This document shows positions 31,860 to 40,389 of a stretch of 64,000 nt of DNA, one piece after another; the stretch's first letter is position 1; every line of letters starts with the position of its first letter. Under the pieces are notes generated by a model that worked only from the letters and a program-made list of their open reading frames with translations, made no database searches and was not told the origin of the DNA. The DNA is taken from assembly GCF_022440805.1 (NCBI RefSeq), contig NZ_JAKNTK010000001.1, forward strand, positions 2,790,001 to 2,854,000, given 5' to 3'. Origin of the DNA: Holdemania massiliensis. GTDB lineage: Bacteria; Bacillota_I; Bacilli_A; Erysipelotrichales; Erysipelotrichaceae. The translations under genes were made by a program, and so were the position numbers.

Positions 31860-33428
31860 TTACACTCCCATCTTGGACATGACATGAATGTCTTCCGGTG
31901 CGAATTTGAGATCGACTTTCTTGCCTTCCTCCTGGAAATCCGTTGTATGGATCTTGAAGATGCGGCCTTTGGTCGCAAAGGTGATGTCAAAGTCACCTTC
32001 GGCAATTTCTTCTGGGTCAAAATCATATTTAACTTCACTGATCTCAATCGGACTGTCGTCCTCCAAATCCCAGGCTTCGGCGCTGGCCCACATTTTTAAA
32101 TCCGTGTTCAGCGCGACGCTCTCTTTGATTTCATCCGGTGTTTTATAAAAATCGAAGGCCGTGATGCCGATGTTGTGCTTGTTGTCCTCAACATATTTCG
32201 GTTCAACAACACTGATCTTGATCGTAATCGACGTTCCTTTGGAAGTACCGAAGGTCGCAGGATAGGTACCTGGCTGCGGTTTGATATCATAATCCACTGT
32301 CGTCAGTGATACAAATTCATCTTCCTCATCCCATGCCTGGGCATTCGCGCGGGCAATGACGTCAGCATCGCTCATCTCCGCCACGTCTTCCAGGTCCATC
32401 GTGAAGTCATTGGCGGAAATTTTTTCGTGCGCCTCCGGATTGGTCGTATCATGATTGGCCAGAACGTGCATTTTTACCGTTTTGGCGGTTCCGGATACAG
32501 TCTGAACCATAATTTCATAGTGAACGCCTTTAAACAACAGCGATTTAACCTCACCGTTAAGGATACCCTGACCGCGTGGCACGATATCAATGTCTTCCGG
32601 CCGGATCACAATATCGACGTTTTCATTTTTCTTAAAGCCGTAATCAACGCAGTCATAAATCTTATCATCAAACATGACGCGGTAATCATCCTTCATCACG
32701 CCATCGATGATATTGGATTCGCCGATGAAGCGGGCAACATATTCATTTTCTGGTTCGTTATAAATTTCTTCCGGTGTTCCGATCTGTTGGATTTCGCCGT
32801 CCTTCATAACGACAATCTTATCCGACATCGTCAGCGCTTCTTCCTGGTCATGTGTAACGAAGATAAACGTAATGCCGACTTCCTTCTGGATCTTTTTGAG
32901 TTCATGCTGCATTTCTTTGCGCAGCTTGAGATCCAGCGCCCCTAAAGGTTCATCCAAAAGCAGAACTTCCGGTTCGTTGACCAAAGCGCGGGCGATCGCC
33001 ACCCGCTGCTGCTGTCCGCCCGAAAGCAGGGTGACATTGCGCTTCTCAAAGCCTTCCAACCCGACCAATGAAAGCATACGCATCACTTTCTGCTCGATGA
33101 CATCCTTGGATTGCTTCTTTATTTTCAAACCAAAGGCAATATTCTCATAAACATTCATATGCGGGAACAATGCATATTTTTGAAAAACCGTATTGATTTC
33201 CCGCTTGTACGGCGGCACTTGGCTGATATCCTGACCATCAAAAATAATCTTGCCTTCGGTCGGTTCCAAAAATCCGCCCAAAATTCGCAGCAGCGTCGTC
33301 TTGCCGCAGCCTGACGGGCCTAACAGCGTGACGAATTCATTTTCATAAATATCCAGGTTGACACCTTTCAATACGATCTGACCATCGAACTCCTTTACGA
33401 TATTCTTAAACTGAATTAGTTTTTTCAT
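31860..33428 (-). CDS. potA: Spermidine/putrescine ABC transporter ATPase PotA with Ig-like insert in the TOBE region
   Basis: 522 residues against the usual 350-380. Residues 1-235 are a normal ABC ATPase: GPSGCGKTT (36-44), Q-loop FQKYALFPH, LSGGQQQRVAIARAL, Walker B VLLLDEPLGALD, switch VTHD. A TOBE domain begins at about 280 (RPEDIDIVPRGQG), is interrupted after YEIMVQTVS at about 312, and resumes at 489 with GRIFKIHTTDFQEE. The roughly 176-residue insert is two similar units: each begins GT..T(I/V)K, has an A-DF strand, then QAWDEED or EAWDLED, and ends in (T/D)YPATF or FDITF. These look like bacterial Ig-like surface repeats, odd in a cytoplasmic ATPase. Confidence 0.9.
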   Translation of the reverse strand: MKKLIQFKNIVKEFDGQIVLKGVNLDIYENEFVTLLGPSGCGKTTLLRILGGFLEPTEGKIIFDGQDISQVPPYKREINTVFQKYALFPHMNVYENIAFGLKIKKQSKDVIEQKVMRMLSLVGLEGFEKRNVTLLSGGQQQRVAIARALVNEPEVLLLDEPLGALDLKLRKEMQHELKKIQKEVGITFIFVTHDQEEALTMSDKIVVMKDGEIQQIGTPEEIYNEPENEYVARFIGESNIIDGVMKDDYRVMFDDKIYDCVDYGFKKNENVDIVIRPEDIDIVPRGQGILNGEVKSLLFKGVHYEIMVQTVSGTAKTVKMHVLANHDTTNPEAHEKISANDFTMDLEDVAEMSDADVIARANAQAWDEEDEFVSLTTVDYDIKPQPGTYPATFGTSKGTSITIKISVVEPKYVEDNKHNIGITAFDFYKTPDEIKESVALNTDLKMWASAEAWDLEDDSPIEISEVKYDFDPEEIAEGDFDITFATKGRIFKIHTTDFQEEGKKVDLKFAPEDIHVMSKMGV

Positions 33429-33452
33429 CCGTAATTCCCCTTTCCTGTTGAT

Positions 33453-33992
33453 TTAAAAGATTGGCGGCGTGCAGATCCACAGCACGCGGGCGGGTTGTGC
33501 CGAATCATTTTTCAGGCAATGACTGAACGATCCCTTAACGTAAAATGTCTGCCCTTTTTTGACGATATACGCTTTCCCCGTATCCAGATTGACCAGCTTG
33601 ATCCGCCCAGACAGCACATAGCCGAATTCCTCCCCTTCATGGACAGCGACTTCGTGCGATTGTCCCTGTGTTGGCAGCTCCAGCAGAATCGGCTCCATTT
33701 CGTTTTTCTGCGCGTTGGGCACGATCCAGTGAATTGTGCATTCCTCACGCTCGTCAACGAAGTAGTCATCGTCAGTAAAGACTAGTTTTTCCTCCGTTTC
33801 CTCCTGGAAAAACTTCGCCAATGTCGTTCCCAGAGCTTCCACGATATCCTGCAGTGTGGCAATCGATGGAGAAGTCAGATTCCGTTCCAGCTGCGAAAGA
33901 AAGCCCTTGGTTAATTCGCAGCGGCTGGCCAGTTCCTCCAGCGTCAGATTGTTTTTTGTCCGCAGCTGTTTGATCCGATATCCGATATCCAT
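33453..33992 (-). CDS. XRE-cupin regulator (PuuR-like) of the polyamine operon
   Basis: 179 residues: an N-terminal XRE helix-turn-helix (IKQLRTKNNLTLEELASRCE, SQLERNLTSPSI) and a C-terminal cupin barrel (AVHEGEEFGYVLSGRIKLV, YVKGSFSHCLKN) that likely senses polyamines. It is the first gene upstream of potABCD, 24 bases from potA, in the same direction. An inverted repeat upstream of it is the probable operator. Confidence 0.88.
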   Translation of the reverse strand: MDIGYRIKQLRTKNNLTLEELASRCELTKGFLSQLERNLTSPSIATLQDIVEALGTTLAKFFQEETEEKLVFTDDDYFVDEREECTIHWIVPNAQKNEMEPILLELPTQGQSHEVAVHEGEEFGYVLSGRIKLVNLDTGKAYIVKKGQTFYVKGSFSHCLKNDSAQPARVLWICTPPIF

Positions 33993-34015
33993 CCAACCCC
34001 TCCTTTTCCGCTTCC

Positions 34016-34036
34016 AAGTTTAGCATCACTAAACTT
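34016..34036. promoter_or_regulatory. Inverted-repeat operator upstream of the pot operon
   Basis: AAGTTTAG, a five-base spacer and CTAAACTT, a perfect 8-bp inverted repeat about 25-45 bases past the predicted transcription start. A further TTTAAAC-like half-site occurs near 34098 and another near 34122. It is well placed for autoregulation by the XRE-cupin protein. Confidence 0.6.
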
Positions 34037-34065
34037 TGCGGAAGCATTTAATAAACACAGATATT

Positions 34066-34093
34066 ATTATACATACGCGGATGTAAAATTCAA
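34066..34093 (-). promoter_or_regulatory. Promoter of the regulator-potABCD operon
   Basis: On the minus strand TTGAAT (34093-34088), a 16-base spacer and TATAAT (34071-34066). Confidence 0.7.
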
Positions 34094-34440
34094 TAGTTTT
34101 AAACAAAAAGATTACTGTTGTTAAACTTTTTTTATTTCCGATGCCGCTTTCCGCAGACACTGCATTGACGGTAAATGGAAAATTTCGATTTATCCCTGGC
34201 GATCTGGCCTTGTCGTCCGTTTTTTTCCAAACCGAAATTTCTTTTTAAGGCAACAAATATGCATTGAGTTAGAAGATCATCTATTCGCAGGCCTTGATCC
34301 TCAGCCTGATCTTTTTTACCTGCGCGCCGCAGGCGGAAAATCTGGAGTCCTGCTTTTTAGCAAGGGTTGAACCTGAGCTGTCTACAGCTTTCCCTTAATC
34401 CCACAGCTTCATCCCTTTCCCTTAAAATTAGTCAAAACAA
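34094..34440. other. Intergenic region without a supported gene
   Basis: About 350 bases between the pot promoter and the trxA terminator. It has only small inverted repeats, for example CCTGCG / CGCAGG at 34321-34335, and no open frame with a ribosome site. No known RNA is recognised. Confidence 0.5.
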
Positions 34441-34445
34441 AAAAA

Positions 34446-34467
34446 GCCGGATACAACAGTACCCGGC
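34446..34467 (-). terminator. Terminator of trxA
   Basis: On the minus strand GCCGGGTAC, a four-base loop and GTATCCGGC (one mismatch) followed by TTTTTTT. Confidence 0.8.
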
Positions 34468-34566
34468 CGCATAGTGCATAATTTTTTTGATAGAAGTAAG
34501 CCTGTTTATCTCGGACGCGCATGAATTCAAGCCGTCAGGATTCGTTTTGTCAATTTGCTTTTACTC

Positions 34567-34878
34567 TTACAGCAAACCGTCGATCATGTTTTCCAGCATG
34601 TTCTTGGGCTGGAAGCCAACGCTCTGCTTCACCGCTTTGCCTTCTTTAAATGCGATCAGTGTCGGAATCGACATGACGCCGTAACGTTGTGCCAGATCCT
34701 GTGACTGATCAACATTCACCTTCACAATATCCAGCTTGCCTTCATACTTCGCGGCCACTTCTTCCAAAACCGGCGCCAGCATTTTGCATGGTCCGCACCA
34801 ATCCGCAAAGAAGTCCACGAGCACCAATCCGCCCTTTGCTGTAATTTCATCAAATTCCTGCGTATTTACAATTTTCAT
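34567..34878 (-). CDS. trxA: Thioredoxin
   Basis: 103 residues from the ATG at 34878 (CAGGAGGA upstream), the standard thioredoxin length. The active site DFFADWCGPCKMLAP (WCGPC near residues 29-33) and the conserved cis-Pro in SIPTLIAF are present. It reduces protein disulphides in the cytoplasm. Single-gene unit with its own terminator. Confidence 0.96.
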   Translation of the reverse strand: MKIVNTQEFDEITAKGGLVLVDFFADWCGPCKMLAPVLEEVAAKYEGKLDIVKVNVDQSQDLAQRYGVMSIPTLIAFKEGKAVKQSVGFQPKNMLENMIDGLL

Positions 34879-35051
34879 CAACGTATTCCTCCTGTTCAGT
34901 AATCTAAGTATATCACAGTTTTTTCCTTTGCATACTGAAATGCTCAGCAAATAAACCAGGCCGAAAAATCAATTGTACTGAGAAGCAAACACGTTTAAAC
35001 AGGAATAAAACGCCGTCGATTTCTATTTACACAAAACAACTCAGCCAAAAC

Positions 35052-35073
35052 AAAACAGCCCGCAGGCTGTTTT
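35052..35073 (-). terminator. Terminator after nagB
   Basis: AAAACAGCC, CGCA loop, GGCTGTTTT: a perfect 9-bp stem with T runs on both strands, 28 bases past the nagB stop. Confidence 0.85.
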
Positions 35074-35101
35074 GAAACAAGCTTATTTTTAACTGAACGG
35101 C

Positions 35102-35830
35102 TTACAGCTTGCTTGCTGCACCACGGTCAACGATGACGGTGACATCCGGATGGTTCTGCAGAACGCTCGCCGGGCAGTCTTCCGTCACTGGGCCTTTGAT
35201 CATGGCATACACTGCGTCAGCCTTGTTTTTGCCATTGGCAACCAACAGGATCTTCTTGGCTTTCATGATCGTTGCGATGCCCATCGTAATCGCTTCCGTT
35301 GGAACTTCTTCTCCTAGCGGATCGAAGAAACGGGCGTTGTCCTGACGTGTCTTTTCCTTCAATACGACGGTATGCGTCAGCGTATCAAAGGAAGTTCCCG
35401 GCTCATTGAAACCGATATGTCCGTTAGCGCCGATGCCTAACAGCTGAATATCGACCTCAAAGTTCTTCATCGCTTCTTCATACTTTTCGCATTCAGCCTG
35501 AATGTCAGCGCTGTCGCCAACTGGAACGTGTACATTCTCTTCCGGAATGTCCAGGCCGTTAAACAGGTTCTCATGCATGAACGTCCAGTATGTCTGGCTG
35601 TGATCCCGCTTCAGGCCGATGTATTCATCCAGGTTGAAGGTGACGACATTCTGATAAGACGTTCCGTTTTCCTGATGATCCTTGATCATATTCTGGTACA
35701 GACCGATCGGACTGGAGCCTGTCGCCAGACCCAGAACCGGATTGGACTTGGATGTGATGACCTCTTTCATGACTTCAAAAGCTTTTTCGCTCAGTTCGTC
35801 ATAGTTTTCGGTCACAATAATTTTGAACAT
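35102..35830 (-). CDS. nagB: Glucosamine-6-phosphate deaminase NagB
   Basis: 242 residues from the ATG at 35830 with GGGAGGAATT upstream. Converts glucosamine-6-P to fructose-6-P and ammonia. Signature segments: LGLATGSSPIGLYQNMI (phosphate loop), FNLDEYIGL (catalytic Asp), LLGIGANGHIGFNEPGTSF, and TEAITMGIATIM. Last gene of the amino-sugar operon that starts with nagA at 38679. Confidence 0.96.
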   Translation of the reverse strand: MFKIIVTENYDELSEKAFEVMKEVITSKSNPVLGLATGSSPIGLYQNMIKDHQENGTSYQNVVTFNLDEYIGLKRDHSQTYWTFMHENLFNGLDIPEENVHVPVGDSADIQAECEKYEEAMKNFEVDIQLLGIGANGHIGFNEPGTSFDTLTHTVVLKEKTRQDNARFFDPLGEEVPTEAITMGIATIMKAKKILLVANGKNKADAVYAMIKGPVTEDCPASVLQNHPDVTVIVDRGAASKL

Positions 35831-35914
35831 TTGAATTCCTCCCTTTTTCATCTATAACAATAGCACGAAAGCGTGGTAAACTCAACGCTCAGCGCACTTG
35901 TTAACGAATTAAAA

Positions 35915-36757
35915 TTAACCGATTTCAATCGTATATGAAGTCGTAAAGCTGCCGTTTTCCTTTAATTGAATCGTGCCTTCGCGTTCCTCAAACGGAACCC
36001 GTACTTCTTCAAAATCGCCGTGCCCGTGCCATGGTTCAATGCACAGATACGGAGCGTTCTGCTTCGTCCAGAAAGCCACCCAGCGATAGCCCGCAATGCT
36101 GACCTTAACGCTGTTCTTGCCATTGGTCAAGGTGACGTACGGGGAACGCAGATGTTCAAACAAAAGTGTCGGAATATTCTTGAAAGTTGCATAATCCAAC
36201 GCAATTTCACGTTCTTCATTCAGGCACAGCGAGGCGTCGCCATGCGTTGTCGTCTGAGTTTCCGGGCAGGCAAAAACAAGCTTGTAATCCTCAAAACGTT
36301 CATCCGCACGCATCGGACAGTTGAAGGCCGGATGCAGACCAAATGAGAACGGCATCATCCGCGGCGAATGATTCTCAATCCGATAGGTGATCGTCAGCTG
36401 TTTTCCCGTCAGTTGATAGGTTACCGTCAGCTTGAACGCAAACGGATACTGCGCAAGGGTTTCCGCATTGTCACTTAAGGACAGCACGATTGTGTCGTCG
36501 CTGACACTTTCCACTGTGAATTCGCTGTGGCGGGCAAACCCATGGTTTCCCATTTTATACGTTTTTCCATCAATTTGGTAGTCCTTAGTCCAGGTACTGC
36601 CGACCATCGGAAACAAGATCGGATTGCGGCCAGCCCAAAACTGCGGATCGCCCTGCCACATGTGTTCAATGTTCTTTTCCTTGTCGTAAAAACTGGTGAT
36701 TTCGGCTGCCTGTGTCTTAACTTCAACAACGGCCAGTTCATTTTCAATTCTCGGCAT
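35915..36757 (-). CDS. Aldose 1-epimerase family protein (LacX-like mutarotase)
   Basis: 280 residues from the ATG at 36757 (MPRIENELAVVEVKTQAAE). Galactose-mutarotase fold: beta-rich throughout, with NPILFPMVGS, the GNHGFAR segment containing the conserved His, LGLHPAFN-like FGLHPAFNCP, and CIEPWHGHGDF near the C-terminus. It likely interconverts anomers of a hexose or amino sugar. It is coupled by 14 bases of overlap to the HAD phosphatase gene. Confidence 0.85.
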   Translation of the reverse strand: MPRIENELAVVEVKTQAAEITSFYDKEKNIEHMWQGDPQFWAGRNPILFPMVGSTWTKDYQIDGKTYKMGNHGFARHSEFTVESVSDDTIVLSLSDNAETLAQYPFAFKLTVTYQLTGKQLTITYRIENHSPRMMPFSFGLHPAFNCPMRADERFEDYKLVFACPETQTTTHGDASLCLNEEREIALDYATFKNIPTLLFEHLRSPYVTLTNGKNSVKVSIAGYRWVAFWTKQNAPYLCIEPWHGHGDFEEVRVPFEEREGTIQLKENGSFTTSYTIEIG

Positions 36758-37550
36758 GATTTTCCTCCTCAATCAGTCCAAAATGCAGACAGGTCTTATA
36801 AATTCCATCGCGGTCAACATCGTCAGCCACATAGTCCGCCGCCTGCTTGGCTTCATCGCAGCCGTTGCCCATTGCCACGCCTAACCCGGCTCGGCGGATC
36901 ATTTCCACATCGTTATAGCCATCGCCAAACGCCACTGTTTGTGCTGCGTCAAAGCCCCAGTGGGCTGCCAGCTCCAGCATTCCGCTGGCCTTGTTGGCAT
37001 CAGCAGCCGTGACTTCGTTGGCAAAATGCATGACCATCAGATGCGAATGTTCCAACAGTGCGCGGATCGCTTCGACATGTACGGCATCCTTGGTATAAAA
37101 GATAATGTTGACTAAGGGCTGGTGTTTCCACAGCGTCTGACCGGGACGCATCTTATACAGAAAATAAAACAGATCGCTGATTTCCTGCGTGTAATGCTGA
37201 TCGTGACTGTTCTCGCCGTGGACACCGCTGTAGCGAATGACCAATTCATTGCGCCGACAGTAATCGATCACCCGTTCAGCATCGCCTTCATCGATGATTT
37301 TGGCGGCGATGATCTGCCCATGGTCGATGATCACGCCGCCCTGGGCGCAGACGATGCCGTCCAGCATATCCCGCAGCTTCTGCGGCAGGTTGACCAGTTC
37401 CTCCACCGCCCGGCTGGTGCATAACGCAATCTGACTGCCGTTTTCCTTCAGCTTTTCCAAAGCCGTGTAGGCAGAGGCTGGAACATCGTGAAGCGTGTGG
37501 GAGAACAGCGTGTGATCAATGTCGAAAAAGACGGCACGGGCTTTACTCAT
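36744..37550 (-). CDS. HAD-superfamily (Cof-type) sugar phosphatase
   Basis: 268 residues. Motif I FFDIDHTLFS (DxD), motif II ALCTSRA, motif III Lys in the DANKASGML segment and motif IV FGDGYNDVEM are all visible, with a Cof-type C2 cap between. It probably dephosphorylates a sugar phosphate linked to amino-sugar use, given its overlap with nagA upstream and the mutarotase downstream. Confidence 0.88.
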   Translation of the reverse strand: MSKARAVFFDIDHTLFSHTLHDVPASAYTALEKLKENGSQIALCTSRAVEELVNLPQKLRDMLDGIVCAQGGVIIDHGQIIAAKIIDEGDAERVIDYCRRNELVIRYSGVHGENSHDQHYTQEISDLFYFLYKMRPGQTLWKHQPLVNIIFYTKDAVHVEAIRALLEHSHLMVMHFANEVTAADANKASGMLELAAHWGFDAAQTVAFGDGYNDVEMIRRAGLGVAMGNGCDEAKQAADYVADDVDRDGIYKTCLHFGLIEEENHAEN

Positions 37551-38679
37551 GCAGCATGGCCTCGCCCAGCACCCATGTTTGGGCTACGCTGTAATCTTCG
37601 TTCAGTACGCATAAATCAGCGTCATAACCGGTTTCGATCAGGCCTTTGCCGACAAAGCCCATCCGCCGTGCGGGATTGATTGTCGCCGCATTGATCGCCG
37701 TAGCCAGCGGCAGCTTCATCATTTCAATCAGGTTGCCGACTAAGATGTTCATGCGGTTAGAGCTGCCCGCCAGCTTGCCGTTAGGCAGCCGTCCGCAGCC
37801 ATCTTCACCGACCGTCACATCCCGGCCCTTCATGTGATAGAAGCCTGGCTTTAAACCTTTGATTGATACGGAATCGGTGACGCAGATCAGTCTGTCCTTG
37901 CCTTTGGCCTGACCCAGCACACGCGCTACGGCTGGATGGACATGCACTCCATCCGCGATCAATTCCGCATAGATATCCTCGAAATACATGGCGGCCCCGG
38001 CTGTTCCCGGCTCCCGATGATGCAGTCCCAGCATTCCGTTAAACGTATGCGTAAAGCTGTCCGCCCCATCCTCAATCGCGGCGGCACACTCATCGAATTT
38101 GGCTCCGGTGTGTCCCATGGCCACTTTCACGCCCTGCGAAACACAGTAGCGGATCAGCGCATGATCATCATCTTTTTCCGGTGCGATGCAGATCATCTTG
38201 ATTTTGCCGTCCGCGGCTTTCTGATAACGCTGGAATTGTTCAACATTCGGTTTCTGAATTAAATAGGGATTGTGCGCCCCTTTGAATTCATGGGAGATCT
38301 GCGGACCTTCGACATGAATGCCCAGGATTTTAGAACCGCGGTGATTCTCGTCGATGATCTGACTGATCAGTGCATAGGATTCCAACAAGTTGCTTTCCGG
38401 CGCGGTTGAGGTGGTCGCTAAAAAGCTGGTGACGCCATCCTTCGGCAGATATTCAATCCAGTCGATCAGTCCTTCGCGGGTCGCATAATTGCAGTCCAGA
38501 CCGTTGTAGCCATGGCAGTGAATATCAATCAAGCCCGGCAGAATCCGCTTATCGCCGTAATCCACGTCGGCTTTCTGAGCGTTGTAAGTTTCGATCGCTG
38601 TGATTTTTCCGTTGTCAAAAACAAGCTGCGCCGGCACGAATTGTTCGTTCAGCCAGACACGTGTACTTTGAATTCTCAT
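37543..38679 (-). CDS. nagA: N-acetylglucosamine-6-phosphate deacetylase NagA (copy 1)
   Basis: 378 residues. Amidohydrolase-type metal site GLIDIHCHGYNGLDCN, the HVEGPQIS segment with the catalytic Glu, AMGHTGAKFDECAAAIEDGA, HTFNGMLGLHHREPG and CVTDSVSIKG are all present. Removes acetate to give glucosamine-6-P for NagB three genes downstream. First gene of the operon nagA, HAD, mutarotase, nagB. Confidence 0.93.
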   Translation of the reverse strand: MRIQSTRVWLNEQFVPAQLVFDNGKITAIETYNAQKADVDYGDKRILPGLIDIHCHGYNGLDCNYATREGLIDWIEYLPKDGVTSFLATTSTAPESNLLESYALISQIIDENHRGSKILGIHVEGPQISHEFKGAHNPYLIQKPNVEQFQRYQKAADGKIKMICIAPEKDDDHALIRYCVSQGVKVAMGHTGAKFDECAAAIEDGADSFTHTFNGMLGLHHREPGTAGAAMYFEDIYAELIADGVHVHPAVARVLGQAKGKDRLICVTDSVSIKGLKPGFYHMKGRDVTVGEDGCGRLPNGKLAGSSNRMNILVGNLIEMMKLPLATAINAATINPARRMGFVGKGLIETGYDADLCVLNEDYSVAQTWVLGEAMLHE

Positions 38680-38885
38680 CCTTATTCCCTCTTTTCCTTG
38701 GGTCTCTCATTCCTGTTTGAATCATGTTGGAGATACAGCTTTCCGCGATCAGCCTGCGGGCTCTTTCACTAGTTCCTTGCGAAAACAGCGTTTAATCTTA
38801 TACTACGCCGGAAAAGCTGTTCATGCTTGGTCTTTTTTACAGAGAGGATCGCTTTTTCTCTTGCCTTAAACATCCAACTACAAAG

Positions 38886-38910
38886 AAAAACCTGAAAAGT
38901 TCAGGTTTTT
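38886..38910 (-). terminator. Terminator of nagA copy 2
   Basis: AAAAACCTGA, a five-base loop and TCAGGTTTTT: a perfect 10-bp stem overlapping the gene end, separating the second nagA from the operon downstream. Confidence 0.8.
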
Positions 38911-40045
38911 ACAGCATTTCTTTTCCGAGGCAGTATGTCTGAACGACATCGTAATCCCGATTCAGAACAACCAGATCGGCATCATAGCCAGCCATGATCT
39001 TACCCTTGCGGTCATCCATCTTCAACAGCCGAGCCGGATTCAGGGAAACCATATTGACTGCCCAGTCAAATGGCAGCAATGCCTTTTCTACCAGATTCTG
39101 CAGACCGCGGTTGAACTTCAAAGTGCCGCCGGCCAGCGTGTCGGTGCCATGCAGATAAGCGGAGCCGTTTTCACGGATATCAATCTGATTGCCGCCCAGT
39201 TCATAATAGCCTGGTTCGCAGCCTTTCGCACACAGTGCATCGTCAATCATGACCGCATAATCGCGGCCTTTGGCTGTAACATAAGCATTCACCGCTGCCC
39301 AGTTGACATGGTTGCCGTCACAGATAATTTCACCGTACGTATCGCGGCAGCGCATGGCAGCGCCGACCAGATTCGGGGTCCGGTGATGCAGACCGTTCAT
39401 GCCATTGAAGACATGCGTCATCGAATTGGCACCGTTGGCAATGCCCATCAGCGCATCTTCATAGGTCGCACCGGAGTGACCGATGGAAACACAGACGCCA
39501 TGGCTGGAAGCGTAGCGGGTCAAAGCCCAGTCCGGATCCATTTCCGTCGCCAGCGTCATAACTTTAATCATGCCCTTCGCGGCTTCCTGATATTTCTTGA
39601 ACTGTTCTACATCCGGAGTCACGATAAACTGTTCCGGCTGCGCGCCTTTATTTTTTGCGTTTAAATACGGACCTTCAAAATGAATACCGAGGATCTCCGC
39701 ACCTTCATAGCCTTCGTCAACGACTTCCGTCACATTGATCAAAGCTTTCGTCAGAACTTCTTCACTCTGCGTTACCGTTGTCGGCAGAAAGCCGGTAATG
39801 CCTTCCTGGGTCAGTCCTTTAGCCCAGTTGCGCAGTCCTTCATGATTGGCATCGTTGGTATCAAAACCCAAACCGCCGTGGCAATGGATATCAATCATGC
39901 CCGGCAGGATTCGATCTTCGCCGTAATCCTTATCGACCGGCTTGGTTCCGTATGGGTAAATTCCTGTGATCTTCGCGTCTTCGATCTCCAGCTGCGCTTC
40001 AATGAACGTACTGGAAACCCAAACTTGCTTACTTTGAATAATCAT
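38909..40045 (-). CDS. nagA: N-acetylglucosamine-6-phosphate deacetylase NagA (copy 2)
   Basis: 378 residues, the same length as the neighbouring copy and clearly paralogous (GMIDIHCHGGLGFDTN, HFEGPYLNAKN, SIGHSGATYEDALMGIANGA, HVFNGMNGLHHRTP). The two differ in the metal site flanks and in the segment after MIDDALCAKG, so they may prefer different acetylated sugars. It has its own promoter and terminator and can be regulated separately. Confidence 0.92.
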   Translation of the reverse strand: MIIQSKQVWVSSTFIEAQLEIEDAKITGIYPYGTKPVDKDYGEDRILPGMIDIHCHGGLGFDTNDANHEGLRNWAKGLTQEGITGFLPTTVTQSEEVLTKALINVTEVVDEGYEGAEILGIHFEGPYLNAKNKGAQPEQFIVTPDVEQFKKYQEAAKGMIKVMTLATEMDPDWALTRYASSHGVCVSIGHSGATYEDALMGIANGANSMTHVFNGMNGLHHRTPNLVGAAMRCRDTYGEIICDGNHVNWAAVNAYVTAKGRDYAVMIDDALCAKGCEPGYYELGGNQIDIRENGSAYLHGTDTLAGGTLKFNRGLQNLVEKALLPFDWAVNMVSLNPARLLKMDDRKGKIMAGYDADLVVLNRDYDVVQTYCLGKEML

Positions 40046-40070
40046 CTTTTAGTCCTCCCTTGATGTTCTT

Positions 40071-40099
40071 ATTATATCCCCTTTGAAAATTGAATTCAA
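40071..40099 (-). promoter_or_regulatory. Promoter of nagA copy 2
   Basis: On the minus strand TTGAAT (40099-40094), a 17-base spacer and TATAAT (40076-40071). The -35 overlaps the palindrome TTGAATTCAA (40090-40099), a possible regulator site. From 40100 to 40314 no gene is seen. Confidence 0.7.
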
Positions 40100-40314
40100 C
40101 AATTCCACCCTTCAAAGATGGCTTTTTTATTCATAGATTGATTAATATTTTGTGATAATAATTTCATCATTGAAGGCAGACTCAACGAACCTTGCCAATC
40201 AAGATCGAAATGGGGATAAAATGGGCATAAAAGACATCTCCGTCTCAGTAAGCCGCTTTTTGACGATTAGCCTTAAGCTTCATATTTTGAACGAACACGA
40301 GGCTGCATCAAGTA

Positions 40315-40357
40315 AAAAAACGCCGCAATTCACAGTGTTTCATTGACAGCGTTTTTT
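40315..40357 (-). terminator. Terminator after the YgiQ-like gene
   Basis: AAAAAACGC and GCGTTTTTT close a long, imperfect hairpin 33 bases past the gene end. Confidence 0.6.
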
Positions 40358-40389
40358 AACTCCACCTTTATTTTTTCTAAGCGTACAGA

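Noticed and set aside
34094..34440. Possible structured RNA between pot and trxA
   Set aside because: Only short unrelated hairpins are visible and no known RNA consensus could be matched.
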